A stretch of DNA of 64,000 nt. It comes from an uncultured bacterium. GTDB lineage: Bacteria > Bacteroidota > Bacteroidia > Bacteroidales > Bacteroidaceae. The stretch is taken from assembly GCA_905215555.1 (NCBI GenBank), contig CAJMQU010000023.1, forward strand, positions 1-64,000, written 5' to 3'. Positions 17,033 through 27,800 of the stretch are shown here, in pieces; position 1 is the stretch's first letter; each line of letters starts with the position of its first letter. The notes below the pieces were generated by a model. That model worked only from the letters and a program-made list of their open reading frames with translations. It ran no database searches and had not been told where the DNA came from. A program made the translations under genes and the position numbers.

Positions 17033-17860
17033 ATGGACCTACTACAATATACATTCTTTCAACACGCCCTCATCGGCAGCTTGCTGGCAAGCATCGTTTG
17101 CGGACTTATCGGTACATACATTGTAACGAGGCGGTTGGTGTTCATTAGCGGCGGACTGACACATGCTTCTTTCGGTGGTATCGGTCTGGGACTCTATTCG
17201 GGCATCTCTCCTATTCTGGCAGCCGGTGTTTTTGCGGTATTGTCTGCCTTTGGGGTGGAGTGGCTAAGCAAACGCAATGACATGCGTGAAGATTCGGCCA
17301 TTGCTGTGTTCTGGACGCTGGGGATGGCATTGGGCATCATGTTCACTTTCCTTTCACCGGGTTTTGCGCCCGACCTTTCGGCCTATCTGTTTGGCAATAT
17401 CCTGACAATCACGATGACTGATATAGCTTTGTTGGCAGGGCTTGCGGTGATACTGACTATCTTCTTTGTCCTCTATTTGCGCCCGATTATTTATGTTGCT
17501 TTCGACAGGGAATTTGCCCGGTCTCAAGGGATTCCGGTACAGATATTCGAGTATGTGCTAATGATGTTCATTGCACTGACTATTGTCGCCTGCCTGCGCA
17601 TGGTGGGCATTGTATTGGTCATTTCGCTGCTCACCATTCCGCAAATGACAGCGAACTTATTCACACATCGTTTCCACCGCATTATATGGCTGTCCATCGG
17701 CATCGGTTATCTCAGTTGCCTGGGCGGATTGATGATATCTTATTATCTCAATGTTCCTTCGGGGGCGGCTATCATCTTCTTTTCCATCATTATATATGTG
17801 GTATGTAAATTGGGAAAGAGTTTTTATTTATCTTTACGGCAGAAAAAGCAGAACCCGTAA
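17033..17860 (+). CDS. Metal (Zn/Mn-type) ABC transporter permease, ABC-3 family
   Basis: 275 residues, about eight helices. The opening TFFQHALIGSLLASIVCGLIG, then RRLVFISGGLTHASFGGIGL, and the later RMVGIVLVISLLTIPQMTA are characteristic of ZnuB/MntB-type permeases. It should form the membrane channel for zinc, manganese or iron import. No ATPase or binding protein gene is nearby, so partners must be encoded elsewhere. It lies 17 bases before the PorW-like gene and is probably co-transcribed with it. Confidence 0.9.
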   Translation: MDLLQYTFFQHALIGSLLASIVCGLIGTYIVTRRLVFISGGLTHASFGGIGLGLYSGISPILAAGVFAVLSAFGVEWLSKRNDMREDSAIAVFWTLGMALGIMFTFLSPGFAPDLSAYLFGNILTITMTDIALLAGLAVILTIFFVLYLRPIIYVAFDREFARSQGIPVQIFEYVLMMFIALTIVACLRMVGIVLVISLLTIPQMTANLFTHRFHRIIWLSIGIGYLSCLGGLMISYYLNVPSGAAIIFFSIIIYVVCKLGKSFYLSLRQKKQNP

Positions 17861-17877
17861 AAATCCATTGGCATAGT

Positions 17878-20800
17878 TTGAAACGCAAAGTAATCTACCT
17901 CTCTGGCATCTTAATGACTTTGATGCTCGTTGCCGGGTGTTCTACACGAAAGAACACAGCCGGTACACGCTTCTACCATGCCCTGACCACCCGCTACAAC
18001 GTTTACTTCAACGGCAATGAAGCCTATAAAGCCGGGCTCGAAGCACAACAGCAAGGAAATAAAGACAATTACATGGAGGTGCTCCCCCTCTACCCCATAG
18101 GCAATAAAGAAACCACAGGCATCGGAACTTCCGACTTCGACCGAGCTATCGAGAAAGCACAAAAAGCCATCCGGCAGCACTCCATCAAACGGCGCCCTAT
18201 CCGCAAACCGGGACGGGCATACACAGATGAATACAAGAAATGGCTGGCACGCCGTGAATTCAATCCTTTCATAAACCGCGCATGGCTGTTGCTGGGCAAA
18301 GCGCAATATCAGAAAGGTGACTTTCCGGAAGCCGCATCAACATTCTCCTACATCGCACGCCTTTACGACGGACAAACGGGCATCACTTCCGAGGCACTCA
18401 TCTGGCTATCCCGCTGTTACTCTGCACTGGGTTGGCAATATGACGCTGAAGACGCCCTGAACCGGGTGAACAACGACAGCCTACCCCTGTCACTGGCAGT
18501 TCCGTATGCCTCGGCAACGGGAAATTTCCTGTTGGGCAGCAAGCGATACAGGGAAGCGATTCCGCATCTGGAGAAAACCGCCAGGAACGAAAAAAACAAG
18601 AAACAGAAAGCACGCTGTTACTACCTTCTGGGGCAGACCTACCAAATGTTGCAACAAACGGAACAAGCTTATCAGGCTTACAGCAAAGTAATCCGCCTCA
18701 ACCCACCGTACGAACTGGCCCTCAGCGCCCGCATCCGGCAAACAGAAGTGATGCCTTCCGCCAACAGCCGCAAAATCACAGGAAAACTGTTGCGCCTCAG
18801 CCGCGACGAAAAGAATGAAGAATTTCTCGACCAGATATATTATGCACTGGGCAATGTATATCTCGCCAAAAACGATACGGTTCAGGCTCTTGCCGCCTAT
18901 CATAAGGGAATAGAAAACAGCAAACGGAACGGTGTGGAGAAAGGCATTCTGCAACTCACACTGGGAAATCTGTACTGGCAACAGGCACGCTATGCCGAAG
19001 CACAAAAAGCATATACCGAAGCCATCGGACTGATAGATAAGACGCATCAAGAATATGATACCGCTACCACCCGTTCGGAAATTCTGGACGAACTGGTGCC
19101 ACACACCACCGCCATACAACTGCAAGACAGCTTACAGCGCCTTGCCGGAATGACAGAAGAAGAACGGTTGGCCGTGATAGAGGAAATCATCGCGCAAGTC
19201 ATTGCCCGGGAAGAAGCGGAACGCAAAGTGGCAGAGGAAGCGGAACGGGAAACCAACCGTCAACAAATGCTTGATGAAGCAGCCAACCAATTGCCCGCCA
19301 CCGCTGTCGTCACCCGACCGGGACGAAACGCCGCCACTCCCCCGCAAACCACCCAGCCCACCATAGGGGGAAAGCAGGCCTGGTACTTCTACAACCCGCA
19401 ATTAGTGGAACAGGGCAAAGCTGAATTCCAGCGTCTATGGGGACGCCGGAAACTGGAAGATAACTGGCGAAGAAAGAATAAAACAGTGGTCGCCCTGGAT
19501 GATTTCGGGGAAATAAATTATAACGAACCCGACCAGACTGCCGGAACAGACTCTATCCCAAACAATAAGGAGAACAAAACCGGCAGCAACGGCTCACAAG
19601 GCAGCAAGAACGGGAAAGAGAGTATCGGTAGTAACGGAAAAGCCGGCACCGACAGCACTGCCAACGACACGCATCGCCCGGAATACTATCTGTCACAGAT
19701 TCCATTGACAGAAGAAGCAATGCAAACCTCAAACGCATTGTTATCAGAAGCCTTGTATGGCGCCGGAATGATATTCAAAGACCGCATGCAGGATTTCCGA
19801 AAGGCGGAATCCGTCTTTGAACGACTTGTACACCAGTTCCCGGACTTCGCGCAACTGGATGAGGTGTATTATCAGCTATTCCTGACCGAATTAGCTATGG
19901 AGTATTATGGGAAAGAGAATAAATCCTTCGACAAGCCCAAGAGGATGGGTGACACTCTTTCCGCACATCAATATGCGGAAGCGGTATTACCAAAAGCCGA
20001 AAGATACAAGTCCGAACTTATCGCCCGCTTCCCCGAAAGCCGTTATGCCAAAACACTGGCCGACCCGGATTTTGCAGAAAACGCAGTGCACGGCAAGCAA
20101 CGCGAAGATTCGCTCTACACCCGTGCCTACGAGCATTTTCAAACGGGAGATACTGCCACCGTACGTGCTGCCGCGCATCTTTCCGCAGAGATATATCCCC
20201 TGGGTCAGCATCGCCCGAAGTTCATGTTCCTCGATGCCGTCACCCGTCTGCAAAGCGGAGAAACCAACCAATTCCTCGCTATTCTGAAACAGCTTGTACA
20301 GCAATATCCGCAGAATGAAATTACCGATCTCGCCGCCCATATACTGAAAGGTGTACAGGAAGGACGTTTACTGGCCCGCGACAGCCATACATTCGGTTCC
20401 ATCTGGCAACGCCGGAATACTGAACTTGCCGAAGCCGGTAACTTGTTAGGCGACAGTCTGGGCAGTGCAACCATCCTTTCCCCGGACAGTGCATTCAGCA
20501 CAGAGCGCAACATTCCGTTCCTCTTCATCCTCGCCTATGAAGAAGGAAAAGTCAACGAAAACATGCTTCTGTTTGAAGTGGCACGCTATAATTTCTCCAC
20601 CTTCTTGGTGAAGAACTTCGACCTGGCTTTTGCTCACGAACGGGGCATCGGGATGCTGCAAATCAAGCCGTTCAGTAATTACGATGAAGCGCAGCAATAT
20701 TTCCGCAGGCTCTACTCCACTCCCGAAATGGCTGCCCGACTGAGCGGTATACGTGCAGTGCTCATTTCAGAAGCAAACTATGAACAACTCATCAAGCAAT

Positions 20801-20988
20801 ACAGTTTTGATGACTACGACACCTTCTACCGTGCCCACTTCTCTTCCATCCCGGAACCCGAACTGAAAGGTTACATGCTGGACGAACCCCTGTTGAACCT
20901 GCCCACCGAGGAAGAAGAACGACAGAAAGAAGAAAATCTGCCTATGGAAGAGGATGACCCGGAAAATGGTGTTATCTTTGAGGACTGA
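17878..20988 (+). CDS. PorW/SprE-like TPR lipoprotein
   Basis: 1036 residues. The N-terminus is a lipoprotein signal with lipobox LVAGC (Cys21). TPR-like repeats fill about residues 135-400. A Gly/Ser/Asn/Lys-rich linker lies near 555-600, and a second helical repeat region and acidic tail follow. It starts with TTG: no in-frame ATG leaves an intact lipoprotein signal, and the KRK n-region follows the TTG directly. Length, layout and its place immediately before a porX-like gene match PorW (Porphyromonas) and SprE (Flavobacterium), lipoproteins needed for type IX secretion. No PorK/L/M/N or Sov genes are in this window. Confidence 0.85.
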   Translation: MKRKVIYLSGILMTLMLVAGCSTRKNTAGTRFYHALTTRYNVYFNGNEAYKAGLEAQQQGNKDNYMEVLPLYPIGNKETTGIGTSDFDRAIEKAQKAIRQHSIKRRPIRKPGRAYTDEYKKWLARREFNPFINRAWLLLGKAQYQKGDFPEAASTFSYIARLYDGQTGITSEALIWLSRCYSALGWQYDAEDALNRVNNDSLPLSLAVPYASATGNFLLGSKRYREAIPHLEKTARNEKNKKQKARCYYLLGQTYQMLQQTEQAYQAYSKVIRLNPPYELALSARIRQTEVMPSANSRKITGKLLRLSRDEKNEEFLDQIYYALGNVYLAKNDTVQALAAYHKGIENSKRNGVEKGILQLTLGNLYWQQARYAEAQKAYTEAIGLIDKTHQEYDTATTRSEILDELVPHTTAIQLQDSLQRLAGMTEEERLAVIEEIIAQVIAREEAERKVAEEAERETNRQQMLDEAANQLPATAVVTRPGRNAATPPQTTQPTIGGKQAWYFYNPQLVEQGKAEFQRLWGRRKLEDNWRRKNKTVVALDDFGEINYNEPDQTAGTDSIPNNKENKTGSNGSQGSKNGKESIGSNGKAGTDSTANDTHRPEYYLSQIPLTEEAMQTSNALLSEALYGAGMIFKDRMQDFRKAESVFERLVHQFPDFAQLDEVYYQLFLTELAMEYYGKENKSFDKPKRMGDTLSAHQYAEAVLPKAERYKSELIARFPESRYAKTLADPDFAENAVHGKQREDSLYTRAYEHFQTGDTATVRAAAHLSAEIYPLGQHRPKFMFLDAVTRLQSGETNQFLAILKQLVQQYPQNEITDLAAHILKGVQEGRLLARDSHTFGSIWQRRNTELAEAGNLLGDSLGSATILSPDSAFSTERNIPFLFILAYEEGKVNENMLLFEVARYNFSTFLVKNFDLAFAHERGIGMLQIKPFSNYDEAQQYFRRLYSTPEMAARLSGIRAVLISEANYEQLIKQYSFDDYDTFYRAHFSSIPEPELKGYMLDEPLLNLPTEEEERQKEENLPMEEDDPENGVIFED

Positions 20989-20999
20989 AAACATAAAAT

Positions 21000-22565
21000 A
21001 TGAAGAAAGACAGATTACTTTGGGTAGACGATGAAATCAGTTTGTTGCGACCGCACATCCTGTTTCTGGAAGGCAAAGGTTACGAGGTCGACACCGTAAC
21101 CAACGGACAGGATGCGCTTGACCGCTGCCGTGCCACTACCTACGACCTCATCTTTCTGGACGAGAACATGCCCGGACTGAGCGGTCTGCAAACCCTGGCA
21201 CTGATAAAAGAAATCTGCCCTACCGTCCCCGTCATCATGATCACCAAAAGTGAAGAAGAAAATATCATGGACATGGCTATCGGGCAAAAGATAGCGGATT
21301 ATCTTATCAAACCCGTCAATCCCAACCAGATATTACTGTCACTGAAAAAGAATCTGCACCGCCGAGACATTGTCAGCGAAGCCGCCCAGACCGGCTATCA
21401 ACAGAACTTCGGCAAGATAGGCATGCAAATCAACGATTCGCTGACCGCCGCCGACTGGATGGAACTATACCGCCGCCTCGTCTACTGGGAACTGGAACTG
21501 GAAGCGACGGACAGCCCCATGAGTGAAATGCTTGCCATGCAGAAAGCAGAAGCCAACTCCGCTTTTGCCAAATTCATCAAGAAGCACTACGCGGACTGGA
21601 TATCAGCAAAGGATGCTTCCCCCGACTACCCCCTCATGAGTCCGGATATTTTCAAACGTATTCTTTTCCCTCTGTTGGACAAAGGCGTAAAGGTATTCTT
21701 TATCGTCCTCGACAACTTCCGCTACGACCAGTGGCGTGTCCTTGCCGACGAGTTGTCCGGCTTGTTCAACATAGACGAGCAACTCTATTTCAGCATCCTG
21801 CCCACTGCCACGCAATATGCCCGCAACGCCATCTTCTCCGGTCTGATGCCCGACCAGATAGCACGGCTCTTTCCGGAATTGTGGATAGACGAGGACGAAG
21901 AAGAAAACAAGAACCTGAACGAAGCTCCGCTGATACGCACTATCATCGAGCGTTACCGTCGCAACGATACATTCTCTTACCATAAAATAAATGATGCCGC
22001 AAGTGCCGAACGCCTGTTGGCACAACTGCCTGCACTGTCCCAGAATGACCTCAACGTTGCCGTGTTCAACTTCATCGATATGTTGAGCCACAGCCGCACA
22101 GAAAGTAAGATGATACGCGAACTCGCCTCCACCGAGGCAGCCTACCGCAGCATCACGCTTTCGTGGTTTCGCCATTCACCGCTGAGCGACTTGCTGAAAG
22201 CGCTTGCCAGCCGACAGTATCGTGTCATCATCACTACGGACCACGGCAGTATCCGTGTAGACAACCCGATAAAAGTGCAAAGTAACAGTAAAGAAATCAA
22301 TGCCAACCTGCGCTACAAGCTATCGCGCAACATGGCATATAATCCCAAACAGGTATTCGAAATCACCCGCCCCGCAGATGTACACCTGCCCTCGCCCAAC
22401 GTGAGCACGCGTTATATCTTTGCAACCGGACGGGATTTCTTTGCTTATCCGAATAACTATAATCACTACGTCAGCTACTACACTGATACCTTCCAGCATG
22501 GAGGAATATCGATGGAGGAGATGATTATTCCGCTTATCACATTGAGCGGACGAGGAGGGGGATAG
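21000..22565 (+). CDS. porX: PorX-like response regulator with PglZ phosphatase domain
   Basis: 521 residues. An N-terminal receiver domain carries the acidic pair Asp10-Asp11, phosphoacceptor Asp54 (FLDENMPG) and Lys102-Pro103 (YLIKPVN). A helical linker follows, then a PglZ-type alkaline-phosphatase-superfamily domain from about residue 200, with LDNFRYDQW, ATQYARNAIFSG, NFIDMLSHSR and TTDHGSIRVDNP supplying likely zinc ligands and nucleophile. PorX proteins hydrolyse nucleotide substrates and regulate type IX secretion; orthologues are also kept in Bacteroides. It lies 11 bases after the PorW-like gene. No PorY-type histidine kinase is in view. Confidence 0.92.
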   Translation: MKKDRLLWVDDEISLLRPHILFLEGKGYEVDTVTNGQDALDRCRATTYDLIFLDENMPGLSGLQTLALIKEICPTVPVIMITKSEEENIMDMAIGQKIADYLIKPVNPNQILLSLKKNLHRRDIVSEAAQTGYQQNFGKIGMQINDSLTAADWMELYRRLVYWELELEATDSPMSEMLAMQKAEANSAFAKFIKKHYADWISAKDASPDYPLMSPDIFKRILFPLLDKGVKVFFIVLDNFRYDQWRVLADELSGLFNIDEQLYFSILPTATQYARNAIFSGLMPDQIARLFPELWIDEDEEENKNLNEAPLIRTIIERYRRNDTFSYHKINDAASAERLLAQLPALSQNDLNVAVFNFIDMLSHSRTESKMIRELASTEAAYRSITLSWFRHSPLSDLLKALASRQYRVIITTDHGSIRVDNPIKVQSNSKEINANLRYKLSRNMAYNPKQVFEITRPADVHLPSPNVSTRYIFATGRDFFAYPNNYNHYVSYYTDTFQHGGISMEEMIIPLITLSGRGGG

Positions 22566-22701
22566 AAGAAGCTGTACCTTCAATTCAGAAGTTATTATCA
22601 GCCTACTACTAAATTGTTTTTCTCCTATTGGGAAAAATAAAACGCCCGTTTATACCACTTTATTTTTCAAACGTTACTTAAAACTATAGATAAAAGATTA
22701 T

Positions 22702-23127
22702 ATGGAAATCAAAATTCAATCTCTGGACCATATCCACGAAGCCGCCCGCGAATTCATCGCTGCGATGGGCGACAATACCGTTTTCGCTCTTTACGGAAAG
22801 ATGGGAGCCGGTAAAACAACATTTATCAAGGCACTCTGCCAGGAACTGGGTGTTGAGGACGTCGTCACCTCTCCCACTTTTGCCGTCATCAATGAGTACC
22901 GCTCGGACATAGCGGGCGAGTTGATTTATCATTTCGACTTCTATCGCATCAAAAAGTTGGAAGAAGTATATGACATGGGATATGAGGATTATTTCTACAG
23001 CGGAGCGCTCTGCTTTATCGAATGGCCGGAATTGATAGAGGAACTCCTACCGGGCAATACGGTACGCGTCACTATCGAAGAACTGGAAGACGGCTCACGC
23101 AAGCTGACAATGGAAAGCCAGGAATAA
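22702..23127 (+). CDS. tsaE: tRNA threonylcarbamoyladenosine biosynthesis ATPase TsaE
   Basis: 141 residues. Walker [11 protein letters not shown] at 31-40 and the family signature [11 protein letters not shown] are clear. TsaE is the ATPase that works with TsaB and TsaD to put threonylcarbamoyl on A37 of ANN-decoding tRNAs. It follows porX after 136 bases, which hold no gene I recognise, and is 6 bases from the next gene. Confidence 0.95.
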   Translation: MEIKIQSLDHIHEAAREFIAAMGDNTVFALYGKMGAGKTTFIKALCQELGVEDVVTSPTFAVINEYRSDIAGELIYHFDFYRIKKLEEVYDMGYEDYFYSGALCFIEWPELIEELLPGNTVRVTIEELEDGSRKLTMESQE

Positions 23128-23133
23128 GTCATT

Positions 23134-23349
23134 ATGAGCCAATACATCATTCAGGGAATTTTTGCAGTGGCCGGCATCATTTCGTTGCTGGCTGCGGTGT
23201 TCGACTGGGAGTGGTTCTTTACCGCACGAAACACGCAGTTTGCGGTAAGGAGTGTGGGGCGACAGCGTGCGAGGTTATTCTATGGAGTGCTAGGAGTTAT
23301 CCTTATCGGGATGTCGGTGTTCTTCTTTCTGAATACACCGCCGGCATGA
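23134..23349 (+). CDS. Imm17-like small membrane protein
   Basis: 71 residues with two membrane helices (about 4-24 and 47-67) separated by WEWFFTARNTQFAVRSVGRQR. This matches the Imm17 (immunity protein 17) family as I remember it. That family was named from polymorphic-toxin loci, but the same protein commonly follows tsaE in Bacteroides. No toxin gene is near, so an immunity role here is doubtful. It is probably co-transcribed with tsaE. Confidence 0.75.
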   Translation: MSQYIIQGIFAVAGIISLLAAVFDWEWFFTARNTQFAVRSVGRQRARLFYGVLGVILIGMSVFFFLNTPPA

Positions 23350-23350
23350 T

Positions 23351-23446
23351 TTCTCAGACACGGATAACGCGGATTTTTCTTCTTACTACGTGTATACTGA
23401 TCGGTTATAGCATAGCATTAAGATCCACGTCATCCGTGTCTGAAAA
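23351..23446. repeat. Large imperfect inverted repeat between convergent genes
   Basis: Left arm 23351-23374 and right arm 23423-23446 match at about 20 of 24 positions when one is reverse-complemented, sharing CAGACACGGAT. They flank a 48-base centre. It fills the space between the convergent Imm17-like and RND lipoprotein genes, so it may serve as a two-way terminator. Confidence 0.6.
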
Positions 23447-23455
23447 ATACATATA

Positions 23456-24829
23456 TTACTGCCACCCCCCACCGAGCGCTTTATACAGCCGCACCAGCGT
23501 TATCTGTTTATCTCGTATCGCATTGCTCAGTCCTATCTGCGCATCAAAGTATCCACGCTGGGCATCCAGCACATCCAAATATCCGATAACCCCATTGATA
23601 TACTGCAACTGGGCCAACTCAACATTCGTCCGTGCCGCCTGCTCCAATTGCAGACGTGACTCATAAATCTCCTTTATCTTGCCGAAATCCACAATCGCAT
23701 TCCGCGCATCCTTGAAAGCAGTCAGCACCGATTTCTCATACGCATAAACCTCCGCCTCATACGCTGCCTTCTTCGCTTTCAGTACAGCACGGTTCTTACC
23801 CATAGCAAACAGCGGCGTCAGCAACGAACCACTCAGGAAATGATAAGGCGACTTCAAGAAATCCGAAAACTCAGCACTCTCCAACCCATAGTGAACCGTC
23901 AGGCTCAAACGGGGAAACATATTGGTGTATGCAAGCCCCACCGCCGCATTCGCAGCGATCAGCTTCTGTTCTGCCTGACGCACATCCGGACGGCGTTCCA
24001 ACAATGTGGAAGGAAGCCCCACAGGAAGGCTTTCCGGCAATTTCACCTCTTCCGGCAACACTGAACGCTCTATCTTCCGCGGATACTCGCCCGCCAGAAA
24101 AGCAATGTCGTTCTCTTTGATAGAAATCTTCCGTTCCAGATCTGGCACCAGCGTTGCCGTACGTGCCAACTCCACTTGAGCCTGCTGATAAGAAGTCTCC
24201 GAGGTCAGACCACCCTCAAAACGGAGCTTCGCCAGCCGGACGCCTTCTTTACGGGCACCAAGTGTCTGGCGCACAATTGCCAATTCATTATCCAATGCCA
24301 CCAGTTCGAAATATGCCTGCGCCACTTCTGCCACCAGACTCATTTTCAATGCACGTTGTGCTTCTATCGAACCCAGGAAATCCGCCATACTCTTATCCTT
24401 CGCCCAACGCAGATTTCCCCAAAGATCCACTTCCCATGAAACGATTGCCTTGGCCTCATAACTCCGATCCGAATCGTAATTATCACCTCCATAGTTCTCC
24501 GCCTCCTTATCCGCATACAGTTTACCACTGACTTGCGGGAAGAGATTGGCAAAGTCTATGCGCTTCATCGCCGCCAGTTCCTTCACCCGTGCGGCAGCAA
24601 TCTTCATATCCTTATTATATTCAAGCGTCCGCTCGATGAGCGCTTGCAGGGTAGTATCAGTGTAGATAGTCCACCACTGGCGATCGGCAATGGAAAGTGT
24701 ATCCTGTTCAGTAGAGTCGAGTTGCTGTGGCAGGTCCAGTTCCGGACGCGCATAGTGTTTACCCAACTGGCAGGAACTGAGCACCACTGCCAGTACCATC
24801 ATATAGTATATCGTATATTTCCTTTTCAT
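23456..24829 (-). CDS. RND outer membrane efflux lipoprotein (NodT/OprM type)
   Basis: 457 residues. The lipoprotein signal ends in VLSSC (Cys20), followed by GKHYARPELDLP, typical of NodT-family channels (Y.RP near the N-terminus). Two OEP helical repeats follow, with LAKLRFEGGLTSETSYQQA and LAQLQYINGVIGYLDVLDAQ in equivalent places. It is the exit duct of the RND pump encoded immediately upstream (3-base gap). It is the last gene of the operon. Confidence 0.93.
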   Translation of the reverse strand: MKRKYTIYYMMVLAVVLSSCQLGKHYARPELDLPQQLDSTEQDTLSIADRQWWTIYTDTTLQALIERTLEYNKDMKIAAARVKELAAMKRIDFANLFPQVSGKLYADKEAENYGGDNYDSDRSYEAKAIVSWEVDLWGNLRWAKDKSMADFLGSIEAQRALKMSLVAEVAQAYFELVALDNELAIVRQTLGARKEGVRLAKLRFEGGLTSETSYQQAQVELARTATLVPDLERKISIKENDIAFLAGEYPRKIERSVLPEEVKLPESLPVGLPSTLLERRPDVRQAEQKLIAANAAVGLAYTNMFPRLSLTVHYGLESAEFSDFLKSPYHFLSGSLLTPLFAMGKNRAVLKAKKAAYEAEVYAYEKSVLTAFKDARNAIVDFGKIKEIYESRLQLEQAARTNVELAQLQYINGVIGYLDVLDAQRGYFDAQIGLSNAIRDKQITLVRLYKALGGGWQ

Positions 24830-24832
24830 AAC

Positions 24833-27800
24833 TTATCGTTTAAATCGCTTCGTAACTTTCTTAATATTCGCACCTTTCGCTTTTGCCTTCGCCTTATAAA
24901 TCAGCACGAAGAAGAACGGTACCAGCAAGATACCTATTGTCACAGCCAGAATCATTCCAAAGAACACCCCTGTACCGATGGCCTGACGGCTTGCCGACCC
25001 CGGTCCGCTGGCAATCACCATCGGCAACATACCGAGGATAAACGCCAGCGACGTCATCAGAATAGGACGGAAACGTAACTGTGATGCATGCAAAGCCGCT
25101 TTAACCACATTCGCCCCACGGTCCACCTGTTCCTTGGCAAACTCTACAATCAGAATTGCATTCTTTGCTGCCAGGCCGACCAGCATTACCAAACCGATCT
25201 GGAAATAAACGTCATTTTCCAGTCCGCACAGCCATACTCCGAGGTAAGCTCCCAATGCGGCAACCGGCAGCGAAAGTAATACGGCGATAGGCACCGACCA
25301 GCTCTCATAGAGCGCAGCCAGGAAAAGAAATACGAACAGGAACACCAGTGCCAGCACCATTGCTGTCTGTCCGCCTGCCTGCTTCTCCTGATAAGAAAGT
25401 CCGCTCCATTCCACACCGATATTGTCCGGCAAGTGTTCACGGGCTATCTGTTCAATGATTTCCATTGCCTGACCGGAACTGTAACCATCGGCAGCCCCGC
25501 CACGAATCACGGCACTGTTGAACATATTGAAACGCTTGATGCTACCCGGTCCCGTGGTGTACGAAGTTGTTCCGAGGGAAGTCAACGGTATCATTACATT
25601 ATCCGCACCACGCACAAAGAAAAGGTTAATATTCTCTTTATGTTCCCGATAGGGAGCTTCCGCCTGAATATATACACGATAGATACGGTTGAACATATTG
25701 AAGTCATTCACATATACCGAACCTGTATAGGCCTTCATGGTCGAGAATACATCAGCCAGAGGCACACCCGCCAGTTTCACCTTATCCCGGTCTACATCGA
25801 AATAAAGTTGCGGAATATCCGCCTGCAAAGACGATGAAAGTCCCGACAACTCCTTGCGCTGTGATGCGTAATACATCAATGTATCCGTTGCCTGTACCAA
25901 GTTATCGAAAGTGGCATCACCGCGTGCTTCAAGTTGCATCTCGAAACCACCGGAACTTCCCAATCCAGGAATGACTGGTGGCGTAGAGAGATAAACCTTA
26001 CATTCGGGATATTCCTGAAGGTCTTTCTTCACTTGTGCCATTACTTCATCAATGGTCTGCCCGTCCCGTGCTCCCCACGGTTTCATGATGACGGTCAGTT
26101 CACTGCGTGCCTGACTGCTGCCTACACGCGGGCTGCTACCCACTACGCTCTGCACATATTCCACAGCCGGGTTCAACATCAGATATTCCACTGCACGTTC
26201 CGATACGGTACGCGTGCGTTCCAGCGTTGCACCTTCAGGCAACTCAAGTTCAACTTTAAAGTATCCCTGATCTTCTACAGGCAGGAAGCTGGTCGGAATC
26301 AGCCGGTTTACCAGGAAAATGGCTATCACTATTACACCGAACGCTCCCAGCACCCTGCGAGGATTACCTATCACGCGTGAAATCTGGCGCACGTATTTGC
26401 GGTTACCCATATTCAGTGCATAATTGATATAACGGAATACGATGTTTTTCCGCTTATGGGAATCCGGTTTCAATATCAGCGAGCACATTACCGGACTCAG
26501 TGTTAATGCAACCACCGTAGAAAGCAATACGGAAACTACAATCGTCACCGTAAACTGACGGTAAAGCTGCCCTGTGATACCACCGAGGAAACTAACCGGA
26601 ACAAACACGGCTGCCAGCACCAGTGACGTAGCGATAATTGCCCCCGTCAATCCTTCCATAGCTTTCTTCGTGGCTTCATAAGGCGGCAGCTTCTCTTCGT
26701 GCATGATGCGCTCCACATTCTCCACCACCACAATGGCGTCGTCCACCACAATACCGATGGCAAGTACCAGTCCGAGCAACGTAAGTATATTGAGTGAAAA
26801 ACCGAATATCAACATGAACCCGAATGTACCAATCAGAGAAATAGGTACCGCTACAATCGGAATCAATGTGGCACGCCAACTTTGCAATGACAGGAACACT
26901 ACGATAATCACCAGTATCAAGGCCTCAAACAATGTCTTATATACCTCATGGATAGACTCGGAGATATAGGTTGTCATATCGAACGGTATCTCATAACTCA
27001 ATCCATCAGGGAAATTAGCACTAATCTCGTTCATTGCCTTTTTCACATTCTCCGCTACTTCCATAGCGTTGGCACCCGGAAGCATATAGATACCCAGCAC
27101 CGCTGCATTCTCACCGTTGATGCTACTCTCTGTATTGTAAGAAGAAGCCTCCAGAGATATGCGTGCCACATCGCGCAAACGAATAATAGAACCATCCGCA
27201 TTGGCACGTATCACAATTTCTTCAAACTGCGCAACTGTGGACAGACGTCCCTGCGTGGTGATAGGAATAGTGATATCCAGCCCTTTCACCGGTTGCTGTC
27301 CCAGCACACCGGCTGCGGACTCACGGTTCTGGTCTTTCAGGGCATTCTGTAAATCGGCTACAGTCAGTCCGAAGTTAGCTAATTTATCAGGCTGCACCCA
27401 GATCTGCATGGCGTAGTAGCGGCTACCGATGTTCGACACACGACCTACACCGGGAATACGGCGCAGCAAGTCGAGCACATTCAGCGTAGCAAAGTTACTC
27501 AGGTAGATTTCATCAAACTTCGGATCGGAAGACATAAGGCAGATGGTCATCAACTGGCTGGCTGCTTGTTTTTCTACCGAAATACCGTTTTGCACCACTT
27601 CCGCCGGCAGACGGGACTCCGCCAGTTTCAGACGGTTCTGAATTTCCACTGCCGCCAAATCCGGGTCGGCAGAGATGTCAAATGTCACTGTAGCCGAGAA
27701 ACCACCGGAATTGGAACTGTTGGATTCCATATAGAGCATTCCCGGAGTTCCGTTCAGCTCCTGTTCGATAGGTGTGGCTACTGCCTGAGATACCGTCAGT

